This document shows, in pieces, positions 22,204 to 30,648 of a stretch of 41,969 bases of DNA (within the stretch, counting starts at the first letter, position 1; each line of letters starts with the position of its first letter). Source of the DNA: Scybalenecus merdavium (GTDB lineage: Bacteria > Bacillota > Clostridia > Oscillospirales > Acutalibacteraceae); assembly GCA_018714405.1 (NCBI GenBank), contig DVNM01000024.1, positions 1-41,969 on the forward strand, read 5' to 3'. A program made the position numbers and the translations under genes. The notes beneath the pieces were generated by a model. It was not told the origin of the DNA. It worked only from the letters and a program-made list of their open reading frames with translations, and ran no database searches.

Positions 22204-22668
22204 TTAGTTGATTTCTACGATTTCAAACTTGAGCACGCCGACCGGCGCCTCCACATCGATGTTTTCGCCCTTTTTGGCGCCCATAAGCGCTTTGCCGATC
22301 GGGCTTTCGTCTGAGATAAGCCCCTCGGCCGGGTTGGACTGGGCAAAACCGACGATCTTATACGTTGCCAGGCTGCCGTCCTCGCGGTTTTTGATCGTCA
22401 CGACCGAGCCAAGGTTTACGGCGTTGCGGTCGGTAATGTCCTGAATAACGGCGTTTTGGATCTGGTATTCCAGTTCGTTGATGCGGGCTTCGATTTTTGC
22501 CTGCTCTGACTTTGCCTCGTCATATTCGCTGTTTTCAGAAAGGTCGCCGTAAGAACGCGCGATCCTGATTTTTTCCGCGATATCGTCGCGGCCGGTCGTC
22601 TTTAACTCTTCCAGTTCTTTTTTCAGTTCCTCGAGACCAGCCGAGGTCATTTTAAACTCGATTGCCAT
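22204..22668 (-). CDS. greA: Transcription elongation factor GreA
   Basis: GreA (154 residues, normal length 155-160) enters the RNA polymerase secondary channel and stimulates cleavage of backtracked RNA. The N-terminal coiled coil has the tip region RSYGDLSENSEYDEAK (39-54) with the acidic residues that act at the active site. The C-terminal FKBP-like domain ends in GVLKFEIVEI. AAAGGAG lies 8 bases before the ATG. The gene is 19 bases ahead of lysS, a pairing common in Firmicutes, and has a full consensus promoter. Confidence 0.97.
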   Translation of the reverse strand: MAIEFKMTSAGLEELKKELEELKTTGRDDIAEKIRIARSYGDLSENSEYDEAKSEQAKIEARINELEYQIQNAVIQDITDRNAVNLGSVVTIKNREDGSLATYKIVGFAQSNPAEGLISDESPIGKALMGAKKGENIDVEAPVGVLKFEIVEIN

Positions 22669-22713
22669 GCAAAAGACTCCTTTTCGGGGTACACCCCAAT
22701 AAATAGTTTATAT

Positions 22714-22742
22714 ATTATAATAAAAAGCGCCCGGATTGTCAA
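22714..22742 (-). promoter_or_regulatory. Consensus sigma-A promoter of greA-lysS
   Basis: On the minus strand this reads TTGACA (22737-22742), a 17-base spacer and TATAAT (22714-22719), a perfect match to consensus. This predicts strong constitutive expression. Confidence 0.9.
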
Positions 22743-22780
22743 GGGCGCACGCCGCCCCTGCAAAGCGGCAAAAGCACGAG

Positions 22781-22805
22781 AAAGACCCGCCGCCGGCAGG
22801 TCTTT
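22781..22805 (-). terminator. Terminator of the ACT-hom-lysC operon
   Basis: The stem AAAGACC/GGTCTTT (22781-22787 with 22799-22805) has further GC pairing inside. It lies 10 bases past the lysC stop, and the T run is short (TTTCTC). Confidence 0.6.
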
Positions 22806-22815
22806 CTTAAGCTTT

Positions 22816-24027
22816 TTATTCGGCCGGAAGAAACGCCTTGTGCACGGCGGCCACCGCCATGTCGGCATCCTTCGCGTCGATCAGGACCGAAATTTTGATT
22901 TCAGACGTGGAGATCATCTGAATGTTGATGTTGCGCTCATAAAGCGCCTCGAACATTTTGGAAGCCGTGCCGGGATGGCTTTCCATGCCGGCGCCGACGA
23001 TCGAGATCTTTGCCACATTCGTGTCGCACACGATGCTGCAGTTTTCCAGCTCGGCAATGCTGTTTTTCAGCAGCTCCACCGCAACGGGGCCGTTGTCTTT
23101 GCTGACGGTAAAGGTGATGTCCTTTGTGCCGTCGCGGCCGACGGACTGCAGGATAATGTCCACATTAATGTGTTTTTGCGCCAGCTTTTCAAACACCTTA
23201 AAGGCCACGCCGGGCGAGTCCATTACACCGATAATGGAGACTCTAGCGACATCTGTGTCTTTCGTAACGCCTCTGATGAGCATTTTTTCCATGTTTGCGA
23301 CCTCCTTAACGATCGTACCCGGTACGGGGTTGAGTGACGAGAGCACTTCCAGCTCTACGCTGTATTTTTTAGCCATTTCCACACTGCGGTTGTTGAGCAC
23401 CTGCGCGCCGAGCGTTGCAAGTTCCAGCATTTCATCGTAAGTGATTTCTTTTAGCTTGCGCGCATCCGGCACCTTGCGCGGGTCAGCGGTATAAACGCCC
23501 TCCACATCTGTAAAGATCTGGCAGCGGTCGGCACGCAGCGCCGCCGCAATAGCTACAGCCGACGTGTCGCTGCCGCCGCGGCCGAGCGTGGTCAAATCGT
23601 CATACTTATTAAGACCCTGAAAACCGGCCACGACCACAATGTTGTGCTTGGCAAGCTCTGCCTTCAAACGGTTTGTGTTGATGTTTTTGATCCTGGCCGC
23701 GCCGTAAACCGAGTTGGTATTGAACCCGGCCTGCCAGCCAAGCAGCGAGACGACCGGCTGACCGAACGTGGAAATGGCCATGGCCAAAAGGGAGATGGAG
23801 ATCTGTTCGCCGGAAGCGAGCAGCATATCCATTTCGCGCTTGTTCGGTTTATCTGTGATCTCGCGCGCTTTTTCGATCAGGTCGTCCGTGGTGTCGCCCT
23901 GTGCGGAAACGACCACGACAACGTCGTTGCCCTGTTTGTATGTGTCAGTCACGATCTTCGCAACGTTCATGACACGCTTGGCGTCGGCAACGGATGAGCC
24001 GCCAAATTTCTGAACAATCAGCGCCAT
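22816..24027 (-). CDS. lysC: Aspartate kinase
   Basis: This 403-residue cytoplasmic enzyme phosphorylates aspartate, the first step toward lysine, threonine, methionine and diaminopimelate. The kinase domain starts with VQKFGGSSVAD (5-15) and includes the FTDVEGVYTADPR segment; two ACT domains (about 260-400) provide allosteric control by end products. It is monofunctional, without a fused homoserine dehydrogenase. AGGAGG lies 5 bases before the ATG. It is the last gene of the operon with the ACT protein and hom, 27 bases after hom. Confidence 0.96.
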   Translation of the reverse strand: MALIVQKFGGSSVADAKRVMNVAKIVTDTYKQGNDVVVVVSAQGDTTDDLIEKAREITDKPNKREMDMLLASGEQISISLLAMAISTFGQPVVSLLGWQAGFNTNSVYGAARIKNINTNRLKAELAKHNIVVVAGFQGLNKYDDLTTLGRGGSDTSAVAIAAALRADRCQIFTDVEGVYTADPRKVPDARKLKEITYDEMLELATLGAQVLNNRSVEMAKKYSVELEVLSSLNPVPGTIVKEVANMEKMLIRGVTKDTDVARVSIIGVMDSPGVAFKVFEKLAQKHINVDIILQSVGRDGTKDITFTVSKDNGPVAVELLKNSIAELENCSIVCDTNVAKISIVGAGMESHPGTASKMFEALYERNINIQMISTSEIKISVLIDAKDADMAVAAVHKAFLPAE

Positions 24028-24054
24028 AACAGCCTCCTACATATGAAAATTTGT

Positions 24055-25278
24055 TTAATAATTTGCAATTTTGATTTTGCTGAGCACGTCAATGCCGGCA
24101 GCCTTCAGCTTTTCATCCAGCTCGTTTTGCGTCATTTCGTCGGTGATAAAAGCCGTTTCGTCGCTTGGCTGACCGGTTCTCGTAAGGAACTTCACCTCGT
24201 CGAATACAGACTGGATCTGCGTCTGCGCAGCCTTGGCGCGCACATAAAACGACATTTTCAGCGTTGCTTTATAGTCTATAACATAGTCCTCGTTGCCGGG
24301 GCCCCAGCCAAAAATCTTTTTGCGGTGCACATGTTTGGCACAGTCCATCATATCGGCGGCCACGGCAGAGGCCGTGGGCAGTTTGCCGGCGCCGCGGCCG
24401 TAGAAGCAGACGTCGCCGACCATGTCGCCGCGGATCAGAACTGCATTGAACACGCCGTCTACACTGGCGAGCTGTGAACCGTTGAACACGATCGCCGGAC
24501 TGACAAACGCAGCAATACGGTCCTCGTCGATTTGCCGGATCTGACCGAGCAGTTTGATCACACCGCCGGCAGAAGCCGCATACGCCACATCCTCCAGCGT
24601 GATGTTTTTGATGCCCTCGGTCTCGACCTGGTTCGGATAAACGTGTTTGCCAAACGCCAGAGAGGCCAGGATGCAGACCTTGCGGCAGGCGTCGTGCCCC
24701 TCAATATCGGCGGTGGGGTCTTTTTCCGCATAGCCCTTGCGCTGTGCAAGCGCCAAAGCATCGGCAAACGCCATGCCGTCCTCGATCATTTTGGTCAGAA
24801 TAAAGTTGGTGGTGCCGTTCAAAATGCCGGCCACGCCCTCAATGTGGTTGGCCGCCAGGCACTGCGCCATCGGCCGGATGACCGGAATGCCGCCGCCGAC
24901 GCTGGCCTCAAATAGGTAGTTGGCATTATTGGCCTCAGCCGCTTCCAGCAACTCAAGCCCTTTTTGCGCCACCAGCTCTTTGTTGGAGGTAGCCACGCTT
25001 TTGCCGGCCTGCAGCAGCTGCATCGTAAACTCGAATGCGGGGTGGATGCCGCCCATCGTTTCTGCAACGACCGCAATTTCCGGGTCGTTCAGAATATCGT
25101 TAAAATCTTTCGTCATCGCACGTTCAAAACGGTCGCCCGGGAAATCGCGCAGGTCAAGGATCCGTTTGATCTCCAGCGGTTCGCCGCCGAGCCGTTTGCA
25201 AATGATGTCGGCGTTTTTGTCAAGCACCTCGGCCACGCCGGAACCGACGGTGCCGTAGCCCATGATCGCAATTTTCAT
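24055..25278 (-). CDS. hom: Homoserine dehydrogenase
   Basis: This enzyme reduces aspartate semialdehyde to homoserine on the way to threonine and methionine. It has 407 residues with an N-terminal Rossmann domain (GYGTVGSGV, 7-15), the central SVGGGIPVIRPM and NGTTNFILTKM segments typical of the family, and a C-terminal region (about 325-407) fitting a regulatory ACT domain. GAAAGGGAG precedes the ATG. It lies 14 bases after the ACT protein gene and 27 bases before lysC. Confidence 0.96.
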   Translation of the reverse strand: MKIAIMGYGTVGSGVAEVLDKNADIICKRLGGEPLEIKRILDLRDFPGDRFERAMTKDFNDILNDPEIAVVAETMGGIHPAFEFTMQLLQAGKSVATSNKELVAQKGLELLEAAEANNANYLFEASVGGGIPVIRPMAQCLAANHIEGVAGILNGTTNFILTKMIEDGMAFADALALAQRKGYAEKDPTADIEGHDACRKVCILASLAFGKHVYPNQVETEGIKNITLEDVAYAASAGGVIKLLGQIRQIDEDRIAAFVSPAIVFNGSQLASVDGVFNAVLIRGDMVGDVCFYGRGAGKLPTASAVAADMMDCAKHVHRKKIFGWGPGNEDYVIDYKATLKMSFYVRAKAAQTQIQSVFDEVKFLTRTGQPSDETAFITDEMTQNELDEKLKAAGIDVLSKIKIANY

Positions 25279-25292
25279 GTTTTTCTCCCTTT

Positions 25293-25730
25293 CTATGACA
25301 GTGCAGCCGTTTTTACGCCCGGAATAGCGCGTACGCGGCTGACCAGTTCCTCTGCAGCAATGACCATGCGCGCAATGCGTACAACGATGGACACCGTGGC
25401 GGTGCCGCCCATCGGTGCGCTTTGGTTGATGCTCAGCACGTTGGCGCCGGCACGGTAGATCTCGTTCATGACATTGGAAAGCACGCCGGCATTGTCCGTA
25501 AGCTTCGCCTCAATCGTAACGGTGCTTTCGCCGCCGACCTCGGCCGACTCAAAGACTGCGTCTTTATATTTATAATATGCGCTGCGCGACACACCGCACA
25601 GGCGCGCGGCCTGCGTTGCGCTGGCGACTTCGCCGTCGGCCAGCATCTTTTTGGCCTGAAGCACCTTCAGGTACACCGGCGGCAGGATCTCTGCCTTAAC
25701 GATCACATATTTTGATGCCGGAAAGTCCAA
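25293..25730 (-). CDS. UPF0735-type ACT domain protein (PheB-like)
   Basis: This 145-residue protein has a short helix-turn-helix-like N-terminal part (SATQAARLCGVSRSAYYKYKDAVF, split around residues 37-60) and a C-terminal ACT domain (about 70-143), the UPF0735 layout. ACT domains bind amino acids, so it is probably a regulator tied to homoserine or threonine synthesis. TTG is the likely start, giving the expected family N-terminus (SKYVIVKAEILPP), with GGTGG about 9 bases upstream. It is first in the operon with hom and lysC. Confidence 0.88.
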   Translation of the reverse strand: MDFPASKYVIVKAEILPPVYLKVLQAKKMLADGEVASATQAARLCGVSRSAYYKYKDAVFESAEVGGESTVTIEAKLTDNAGVLSNVMNEIYRAGANVLSINQSAPMGGTATVSIVVRIARMVIAAEELVSRVRAIPGVKTAALS

Positions 25731-25781
25731 AATTGTCCACCACCTGCGTACAGCTGTGCTGCTGTGGAATACACTTTGTTT

Positions 25782-25810
25782 ATACTACCACGAAACCAGC
25801 CGACTGACAA
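25782..25810 (-). promoter_or_regulatory. Promoter of the ACT-hom-lysC operon
   Basis: On the minus strand this reads TTGTCA (25805-25810), a 17-base spacer and TAGTAT (25782-25787). Transcription would start near 25775, leaving a leader of about 45 bases, too short for a lysine riboswitch or T-box. Confidence 0.7.
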
Positions 25811-25936
25811 GACATTTTTATGTTTTTTGCACATTCGCTCAAAAATACGCAGAAAATACGTCTGAAATTTGGAAAGGATAACAAGAAAGCCATACGGCCA
25901 AAATGCGAAAATTAAGAATCTTTTAACGGAATTGGG

Positions 25937-25965
25937 TTGAATATGGCGTATATTTAGGTTAATAT
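25937..25965 (+). promoter_or_regulatory. Promoter of the AI-2E transporter operon
   Basis: TTGAAT (25937-25942), a 17-base spacer and TAATAT (25960-25965) lie about 40 bases upstream of the ATG. Confidence 0.6.
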
Positions 25966-26003
25966 ATAGTTGTATTCTTGATTCGGAAAGGTAAAAAGAA
26001 GAA

Positions 26004-27164
26004 ATGAAATCACTGAAAGTCTCTACCTACCGCAAACTGGACTTTATCGTCGCCATCGTTCACCTGGCGATCGTGCTTGGCCTTATCTTCGTCTATTTCA
26101 GATACTTATTCTGGCCGACGGCGCCGTTTGTGTTTTCTTTTGTGATCGCCATGATGCTGCAAAAGCCGCTGCGCGCCATCGACAAAAAGTTAAAGTCAAA
26201 AAAATGGCACACGTTCTTTTCCATCTTGTTCGTTGTGCTGCTGCTGGTGATCGTGCTGGGGCCGGTTGCGCTTTTGCTTTCCCTAGCCATCGGGCAGATC
26301 TCTGACTTTGTGTCTTCCCTGATCCAGCAGATGAGCGACCTGCCCAAACTGCTGGGCGACATCCGCACCTGGCTGCTTGACGTGCTGCAGTTTTTGCCGG
26401 ATTCCATTTATAACGACCTGGCCTCCAGCCTGAACGAACTGATCACCAATGTGCAAAACGGAATGAGTCTGTCTGAAATGCAGATCGACCCCTCCACCAT
26501 TACAAACGGGATCTCAAGCGGCATCGGCGGCATTTACAACGTTGCCAGAAACATTCCCTCCGCACTGATCGGCATCGTGATCGGCGTCATTGCCACCATT
26601 TACTTTACAAAAGATTATACGATCGTGACCAAAGCGATCGTCCGCCAGCTGCCGGAAAACAAAAAGACGCTGCTGCCGGAGCTGAAACACATCTTTTCCA
26701 CGACCGTGCTAAAGCTGATCCGTTCCTACGGGCTGATCATGCTGGTCACCTTTACGGAGCTGTGCATTTCCTTTTATGTGATGCAGATGGCCGGCGTGCT
26801 GAAAACGAATTATATTCCGCTGATCGCGCTGGCGATCGCCGTTTTCGATATCCTGCCGGTCGCCGGCACGGGCGGTATCCTGATCCCGTGGATCATCATC
26901 AGCCTGATTCTGGGCAATTACCAGCTGGCCATCGGTCTGCTGATCACCTACGCCTTAATCAGTGTGATCCGTCAGTATATTGAACCGAAGATCGTGGGCT
27001 CCTCGCTTGGCGTACACCCGCTGATCACGCTGGCCAGCATGTACTTTGGTTTAAAGCTGTTCGGTTTTATGGGCATTATCATCATGCCGCTTTGCATTAT
27101 GACGCTCAAAGCCTTTAACGATTCCGGACGTATTCACCTGTACAAATCTGCGGAGCGCAACTGA
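26004..27164 (+). CDS. AI-2E family transporter
   Basis: This 386-residue membrane protein has about eight helices in the AI-2E/PerM/YtvI pattern: two N-terminal helices, a long amphipathic soluble stretch (about 100-170), and a C-terminal block with the conserved PVAGTGGILIPW and RQYIEPKIVGSSLGVHPL segments. Members export autoinducer-2, sodium or other solutes; the substrate cannot be assigned. The ribosome binding site is weak (GGAAAGG about 12 bases upstream). Its TGA stop shares its last base with the ATG of the next gene, so the kinase-like protein is translationally coupled to it. Confidence 0.88.
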   Translation: MKSLKVSTYRKLDFIVAIVHLAIVLGLIFVYFRYLFWPTAPFVFSFVIAMMLQKPLRAIDKKLKSKKWHTFFSILFVVLLLVIVLGPVALLLSLAIGQISDFVSSLIQQMSDLPKLLGDIRTWLLDVLQFLPDSIYNDLASSLNELITNVQNGMSLSEMQIDPSTITNGISSGIGGIYNVARNIPSALIGIVIGVIATIYFTKDYTIVTKAIVRQLPENKKTLLPELKHIFSTTVLKLIRSYGLIMLVTFTELCISFYVMQMAGVLKTNYIPLIALAIAVFDILPVAGTGGILIPWIIISLILGNYQLAIGLLITYALISVIRQYIEPKIVGSSLGVHPLITLASMYFGLKLFGFMGIIIMPLCIMTLKAFNDSGRIHLYKSAERN

Positions 27165-27886
27165 TGGCCGTTTACGACATTGCCGGCCTGACGGTCTCAA
27201 TGGCGCCGCACGGCCGCACAGCCGCGCAGGCGGAAAAATACCTGAGCCCGGACCAAAGCAAAACGCCGGATCTGGAAATAAACATCACCCCCGCGCTGCT
27301 GCGGCAGGCGCGGGCGTACTATCCGCCCGAAGTGGATGAGGACGGCATAGAATACCTGCTCAGCGGCACGGCTTTTTACACAAAACTGCTGGAGCACGGC
27401 GGCATGCTGCTGCACGCCTCCTGCGTGGTGGTAGACGGGCAGGCTTACCTGTTTACCGCCCACAGCGGCACCGGAAAATCGACCCACACCGGGCTTTGGC
27501 TGCAAAAATTCGGTGCGCGCGCCTATATTTTAAACGACGATAAACCGGCGCTGCGGCGCATAAACGGGCAGCTTTGTGCCTGCGGCACGCCATGGAGCGG
27601 CAAATTTGACATCAGCCGCCCCGAAAACGTGCCGGTCGCTGCCATTGCACTGCTCAGCCGCAGCAAAGGCAGACCCAATTCCATCCGCCGCGCAAGCGTG
27701 GCCGAAAGCCTGCCGAAGCTGATGGCGCAGACCGTTAACAAGCTGAATGAAAGCCATATGGACAAACTGCTGGACAGTCTGGAACAGCTGGTAAAAGACG
27801 TACCGATCTACAGCCTTTTCTGCGACATGTCGCCCGAGGCGGCCGAGCTTGCCTACCGCGCCATGCACGGCGGCAGCGAAATGTAA
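27164..27886 (+). CDS. HPr kinase-like P-loop protein
   Basis: This 240-residue soluble protein has a Walker A motif AHSGTGKST (99-107), followed by ILNDDKPAL with the Asp pair at 125-126. This combination matches the C-terminal kinase domain of HPr kinase/phosphorylase. The HprK N-terminal domain and the signature loop of true HPr kinases are not evident, so it belongs to the broader HprK-related group, which includes kinases acting on peptides and other small targets. It begins on the last base of the transporter gene. Its substrate is unknown. Confidence 0.8.
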   Translation: MAVYDIAGLTVSMAPHGRTAAQAEKYLSPDQSKTPDLEINITPALLRQARAYYPPEVDEDGIEYLLSGTAFYTKLLEHGGMLLHASCVVVDGQAYLFTAHSGTGKSTHTGLWLQKFGARAYILNDDKPALRRINGQLCACGTPWSGKFDISRPENVPVAAIALLSRSKGRPNSIRRASVAESLPKLMAQTVNKLNESHMDKLLDSLEQLVKDVPIYSLFCDMSPEAAELAYRAMHGGSEM

Positions 27887-27896
27887 AACATACAAT

Positions 27897-27936
27897 AAAA
27901 AGCTCTCTGTCCCACGCAAAGCAGAGAGCTTTTTTC
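27897..27936 (+). terminator. Terminator of the AI-2E transporter operon
   Basis: The stem AAAAAGCTCTCTG (27897-27909) pairs with CAGAGAGCTTTTT (27922-27934), with a 12-base loop and a T run at the end. It lies 10 bases past the stop codon. Confidence 0.9.
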
Positions 27937-27997
27937 TAAATCCAGCCAAAACGACCCATTCTACGATACATAGGGTGCATTTCAGCCCATTTTCTTA

Positions 27998-28003
27998 TAT
28001 AAT
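27998..28003 (+). promoter_or_regulatory. -10 box for the second XRE regulator gene
   Basis: This is a perfect TATAAT 20 bases before the ATG. The -35 position (27975-27980, GTGCAT) is weak. Confidence 0.45.
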
Positions 28004-28023
28004 AAAGCTAAAGAGGTGAGCGT

Positions 28024-28659
28024 ATGGACCCTGAAACGACCGGCAGATTTATAAAAGAAATGCGTGTGAAAGCCGGCATGACGCAAAAGGAACTGGCCGA
28101 CAAACTGAACTGCACCGACAAAGCCGTTTCACGCTGGGAGACCGGTAAAGGCTTTCCCGACGTTTCGTACCTGATCGACCTGGCAGCTGCACTGGATGTC
28201 AACGTAAACGAACTGCTGCTGGGCAGAAAAATCGAAAGTGAAAATGAAAAGCAGATCAACGATGCGCTGCTTGTAGACACGATCGCCGGCACAGGCAAAA
28301 AAATTTACCGGCAAAAAATCATCGTGCTTTTGCTGCTGGGCCTGTTGCTGCTGGCCGGGTATTACCTGCCCGTTGCGACCATGACGCCGTCCGACATGAT
28401 GGGTGTGCTCTTTTTCCATGTGCTAAGCGCCTGGGGCACCAGCTTTTTGGCCGGATTTATAGAGCTGAAGTGGAAGTGGCTTTTTCCGGCCTACTGCTCT
28501 CTTGCCTACTGCCCGATGGCTTTTTGCCTACCAGGATTTGGAAGCGACCTGCTTTTATACCTGGCGATGTTTCTGGGCAGCGGCTATATTCTGATGCTGC
28601 TCGCAACCGGCCTGACACAGGCGGCCAAAGCCGTTATTAAGCGCATAAAGAAGAAATAA
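28024..28659 (+). CDS. XRE-family regulator with multi-helix membrane domain
   Basis: This 211-residue protein has an N-terminal helix-turn-helix domain (about 7-62, with CTDKAVSRWETGKGFPD) and a C-terminal membrane region of about four helices (roughly 98-200). GAGGTGAG lies 4 bases before the ATG. The layout is like the regulator at 16600 but with a larger membrane part. Such proteins are common in Clostridia and may sense the membrane; the target is unknown. It stands alone between two terminators. Confidence 0.85.
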   Translation: MDPETTGRFIKEMRVKAGMTQKELADKLNCTDKAVSRWETGKGFPDVSYLIDLAAALDVNVNELLLGRKIESENEKQINDALLVDTIAGTGKKIYRQKIIVLLLLGLLLLAGYYLPVATMTPSDMMGVLFFHVLSAWGTSFLAGFIELKWKWLFPAYCSLAYCPMAFCLPGFGSDLLLYLAMFLGSGYILMLLATGLTQAAKAVIKRIKKK

Positions 28660-28675
28660 TCGAACGAGCAAAAGC

Positions 28676-28701
28676 AAAACCTCCCGAAACCGGGAGGTTT
28701 T
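28676..28701. terminator. Bidirectional terminator
   Basis: An 11-bp perfect stem (28676-28686 with 28691-28701, loop AAAC) ends in A and T runs. It serves the converging XRE and GH13 genes. Confidence 0.9.
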
Positions 28702-28715
28702 GGCATTTACATACT

Positions 28716-30560
28716 TTATTTGACCAGAAGCGCGCAGCCGTAAGGCGGCAGGTGCAGCACATCCTGCCGGGCCGGCTCGCCGAACAGCGCGTAGGCGTTG
28801 TTCCAGTTTTTCACATTTACGTCAGCCGGTTCCTCGCCGGCGTTGACGGCCACAAGCACTGTGCTTTTTTTGGCTGTGCGCATATAAGCCAAAACGTGGC
28901 CGGCTGCATAGACCGGCACAAAGCCGCCGTCGCAAAACGCAGCGATGCCGCCGCGCATTTCGCCAAGCCGGCGGTACCAGGCAAGCAGCGTTTCGTCCGG
29001 ATGACCCCAGTTCATGCAGGCGCGATTGAACGGGTCGCTCTGGCCGTACATGCCGGTTTCGTCGCCATAATAAAGGCTGGGCACACCGGGCAGTGTATAC
29101 TGCAAAAGTGCGGCCAGTTTTAAAAGCTGCACACCGCGGGCATACTCCGCCTTGGAAAGCGTGTTGTGCGCATACTGCGCCTCCCTGCCCTGCCCCTGCA
29201 TGTCGGCGCCGGCCAGGCGCGTCATGGCGCGCGGCGTGTCGTGCGTGCCGATGTGATTCATCAAACAGTTCAGCACACAAGGCGGGTACGTTTCGATCAC
29301 GTCCATCACACGGTCTACAAAATCCTCGGCGCTGCCGCCGCGCACATAGTGCAAAACGGCGTTTGCAAACGGGTAGTTCATCACGCTGTCGAGCTGCTGC
29401 CCAAGCAGGTAGCGCCGCCGGGCGCCGTAAGCCGACTTCAGCGCCGCGTTTTCCCAGACCTCGCCAATGATCAGTGCATCCTTTTTTTCAGCCTTGACGG
29501 CCGCGCGCAGATCGTCCAGAAACACGTCCGGCAGTTCGTCGGCCACATCCAGCCGCCAGCCCGACGCACCAAGGCGCAGCCACTTGCGCAAAACGCCGTT
29601 TTGACTGCAGATAAAATCGCGGTAAGACGCCTCCTCTTCATTGACCTCCGGCAAAAGACGAATGCCCCACCAGGACACATAGTCATCCGGATAACTGCGG
29701 AACTTGTACCAGGAATAATACGGGCTTTCTTTGCTATTGTAAGCGCCGATGGTGTCATAATGGCCGTACATATTGAAATAGCGGCTGTCGCAGCCGGTGT
29801 GGGAAAATACGCCGTCGAGGATCACGGCGATCCCCAGGGAAGCCGCCTTTTTGCAAAGGCTTTTAAAATCCGCCTCGTCGCCGAGCAGCGGGTCGATGCG
29901 CAGATAATCGGCCGTGTCATAGCGGTGGTTGGAATGCGCTTCAAAAATGGGGTTTAAGTAGATGCACGTTACACCGAGTGATTTTAAGTAACCGAGCTTT
30001 TGCTCAATGCCCTTGAGATCGCCGCCAAAGTAGTCGTTGTTCCAAAGGCCGTTCATCTGCTCCTCGCGCCAAAACGGCATCTCCCCCCAGCGCCGCATAA
30101 CACGCGTTGGGTCTACGCCGCGCTTCTTTTTGCCGCTGCAAAAGAAACGATCCGGAAAGATCTGGTAGATCACGCCGCCCCTGATAAAATCAGGCGTGTC
30201 AAACGCGCTGTCGTAAACGACCTGCACAAAGTCGCTGCCCTTGCTGAACGTGCCGAGACCGCGCCCGCCGTTTTGAATGCGGTGCGGGCCCCACGGCGTA
30301 TCCAGTTCAAAATGGTAAAAATAAAGGCCGGGCGTTGTGGCGGAAAAGTGCAGGTCCCAGTTTTCATGGAATTCGCCGTGCATGCCGGCCCAGAACATGC
30401 CGTAGCCGACCGGCGTTTCGCCCTCTTTTGTGACGACAAGGCGCGCGCCGCTGCAGCCGAGACTGCGCGGCAGAACGATTTTGAACTTTACAGATTCAAA
30501 CGTACAGATGGCGCGGACGGCCGATTTGTACTGCGTATCCCTTGCGTTAAAAATTTCCAT
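28716..30560 (-). CDS. Glycoside hydrolase family 13 enzyme (neopullulanase/cyclomaltodextrinase-like)
   Basis: This 614-residue cytoplasmic alpha-glucan hydrolase has an N-terminal beta domain (about 1-125) of the kind seen in neopullulanases, then the TIM barrel starting GGVIYQIFPDRF (128-139). Catalytic residues are visible: Asp249 and His254 in LDGVFSH, nucleophile Asp338 in GWRLDVADE, acid/base Glu367 in IIGEVWE and Asp441 in THDTPRA. It should cleave alpha-1,4 bonds in maltodextrins, pullulan or cyclodextrins. I start at the ATG at 30560 (AGGTG 5 bases upstream; MEIFNARD fits family starts). An in-frame ATG 14 codons upstream, within a hairpin, is possible. There is no signal peptide. 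It lies downstream of glgP, consistent with glycogen breakdown. Confidence 0.9.
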   Translation of the reverse strand: MEIFNARDTQYKSAVRAICTFESVKFKIVLPRSLGCSGARLVVTKEGETPVGYGMFWAGMHGEFHENWDLHFSATTPGLYFYHFELDTPWGPHRIQNGGRGLGTFSKGSDFVQVVYDSAFDTPDFIRGGVIYQIFPDRFFCSGKKKRGVDPTRVMRRWGEMPFWREEQMNGLWNNDYFGGDLKGIEQKLGYLKSLGVTCIYLNPIFEAHSNHRYDTADYLRIDPLLGDEADFKSLCKKAASLGIAVILDGVFSHTGCDSRYFNMYGHYDTIGAYNSKESPYYSWYKFRSYPDDYVSWWGIRLLPEVNEEEASYRDFICSQNGVLRKWLRLGASGWRLDVADELPDVFLDDLRAAVKAEKKDALIIGEVWENAALKSAYGARRRYLLGQQLDSVMNYPFANAVLHYVRGGSAEDFVDRVMDVIETYPPCVLNCLMNHIGTHDTPRAMTRLAGADMQGQGREAQYAHNTLSKAEYARGVQLLKLAALLQYTLPGVPSLYYGDETGMYGQSDPFNRACMNWGHPDETLLAWYRRLGEMRGGIAAFCDGGFVPVYAAGHVLAYMRTAKKSTVLVAVNAGEEPADVNVKNWNNAYALFGEPARQDVLHLPPYGCALLVK

Positions 30561-30576
30561 AAGAACACCTACAAGA

Positions 30577-30605
30577 AAAATGCTCGAAAAAACTTCGGGC
30601 ATTTT
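30577..30605 (-). promoter_or_regulatory. Second terminator-like hairpin in the GH13 leader
   Basis: A 12-bp stem with one G-T wobble (30577-30587 region with 30594-30605) is followed on the minus strand by TTTTTCTTG. It ends 16 bases before the GH13 ATG. Combined with the glgP terminator just upstream, it could limit read-through from glgP into the GH13 gene. Confidence 0.5.
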
Positions 30606-30611
30606 CTCCTT

Positions 30612-30641
30612 GAAAAACCGCATCTTACGATGCGGTCTTTC
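30612..30641 (-). terminator. Terminator of glgP
   Basis: An 8-bp stem (30617-30624 with 30629-30636, loop of 4) is followed on the minus strand by GGTTTTTC. It lies about 10 bases past the glgP stop codon. Confidence 0.8.
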
Positions 30642-30648
30642 TTTATGA

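Noticed and set aside
25731..25775. Lysine riboswitch or T-box upstream of the ACT-hom-lysC operon
   Set aside because: The predicted leader is only about 45 bases and shows no T-box motif or terminator, too short for either.
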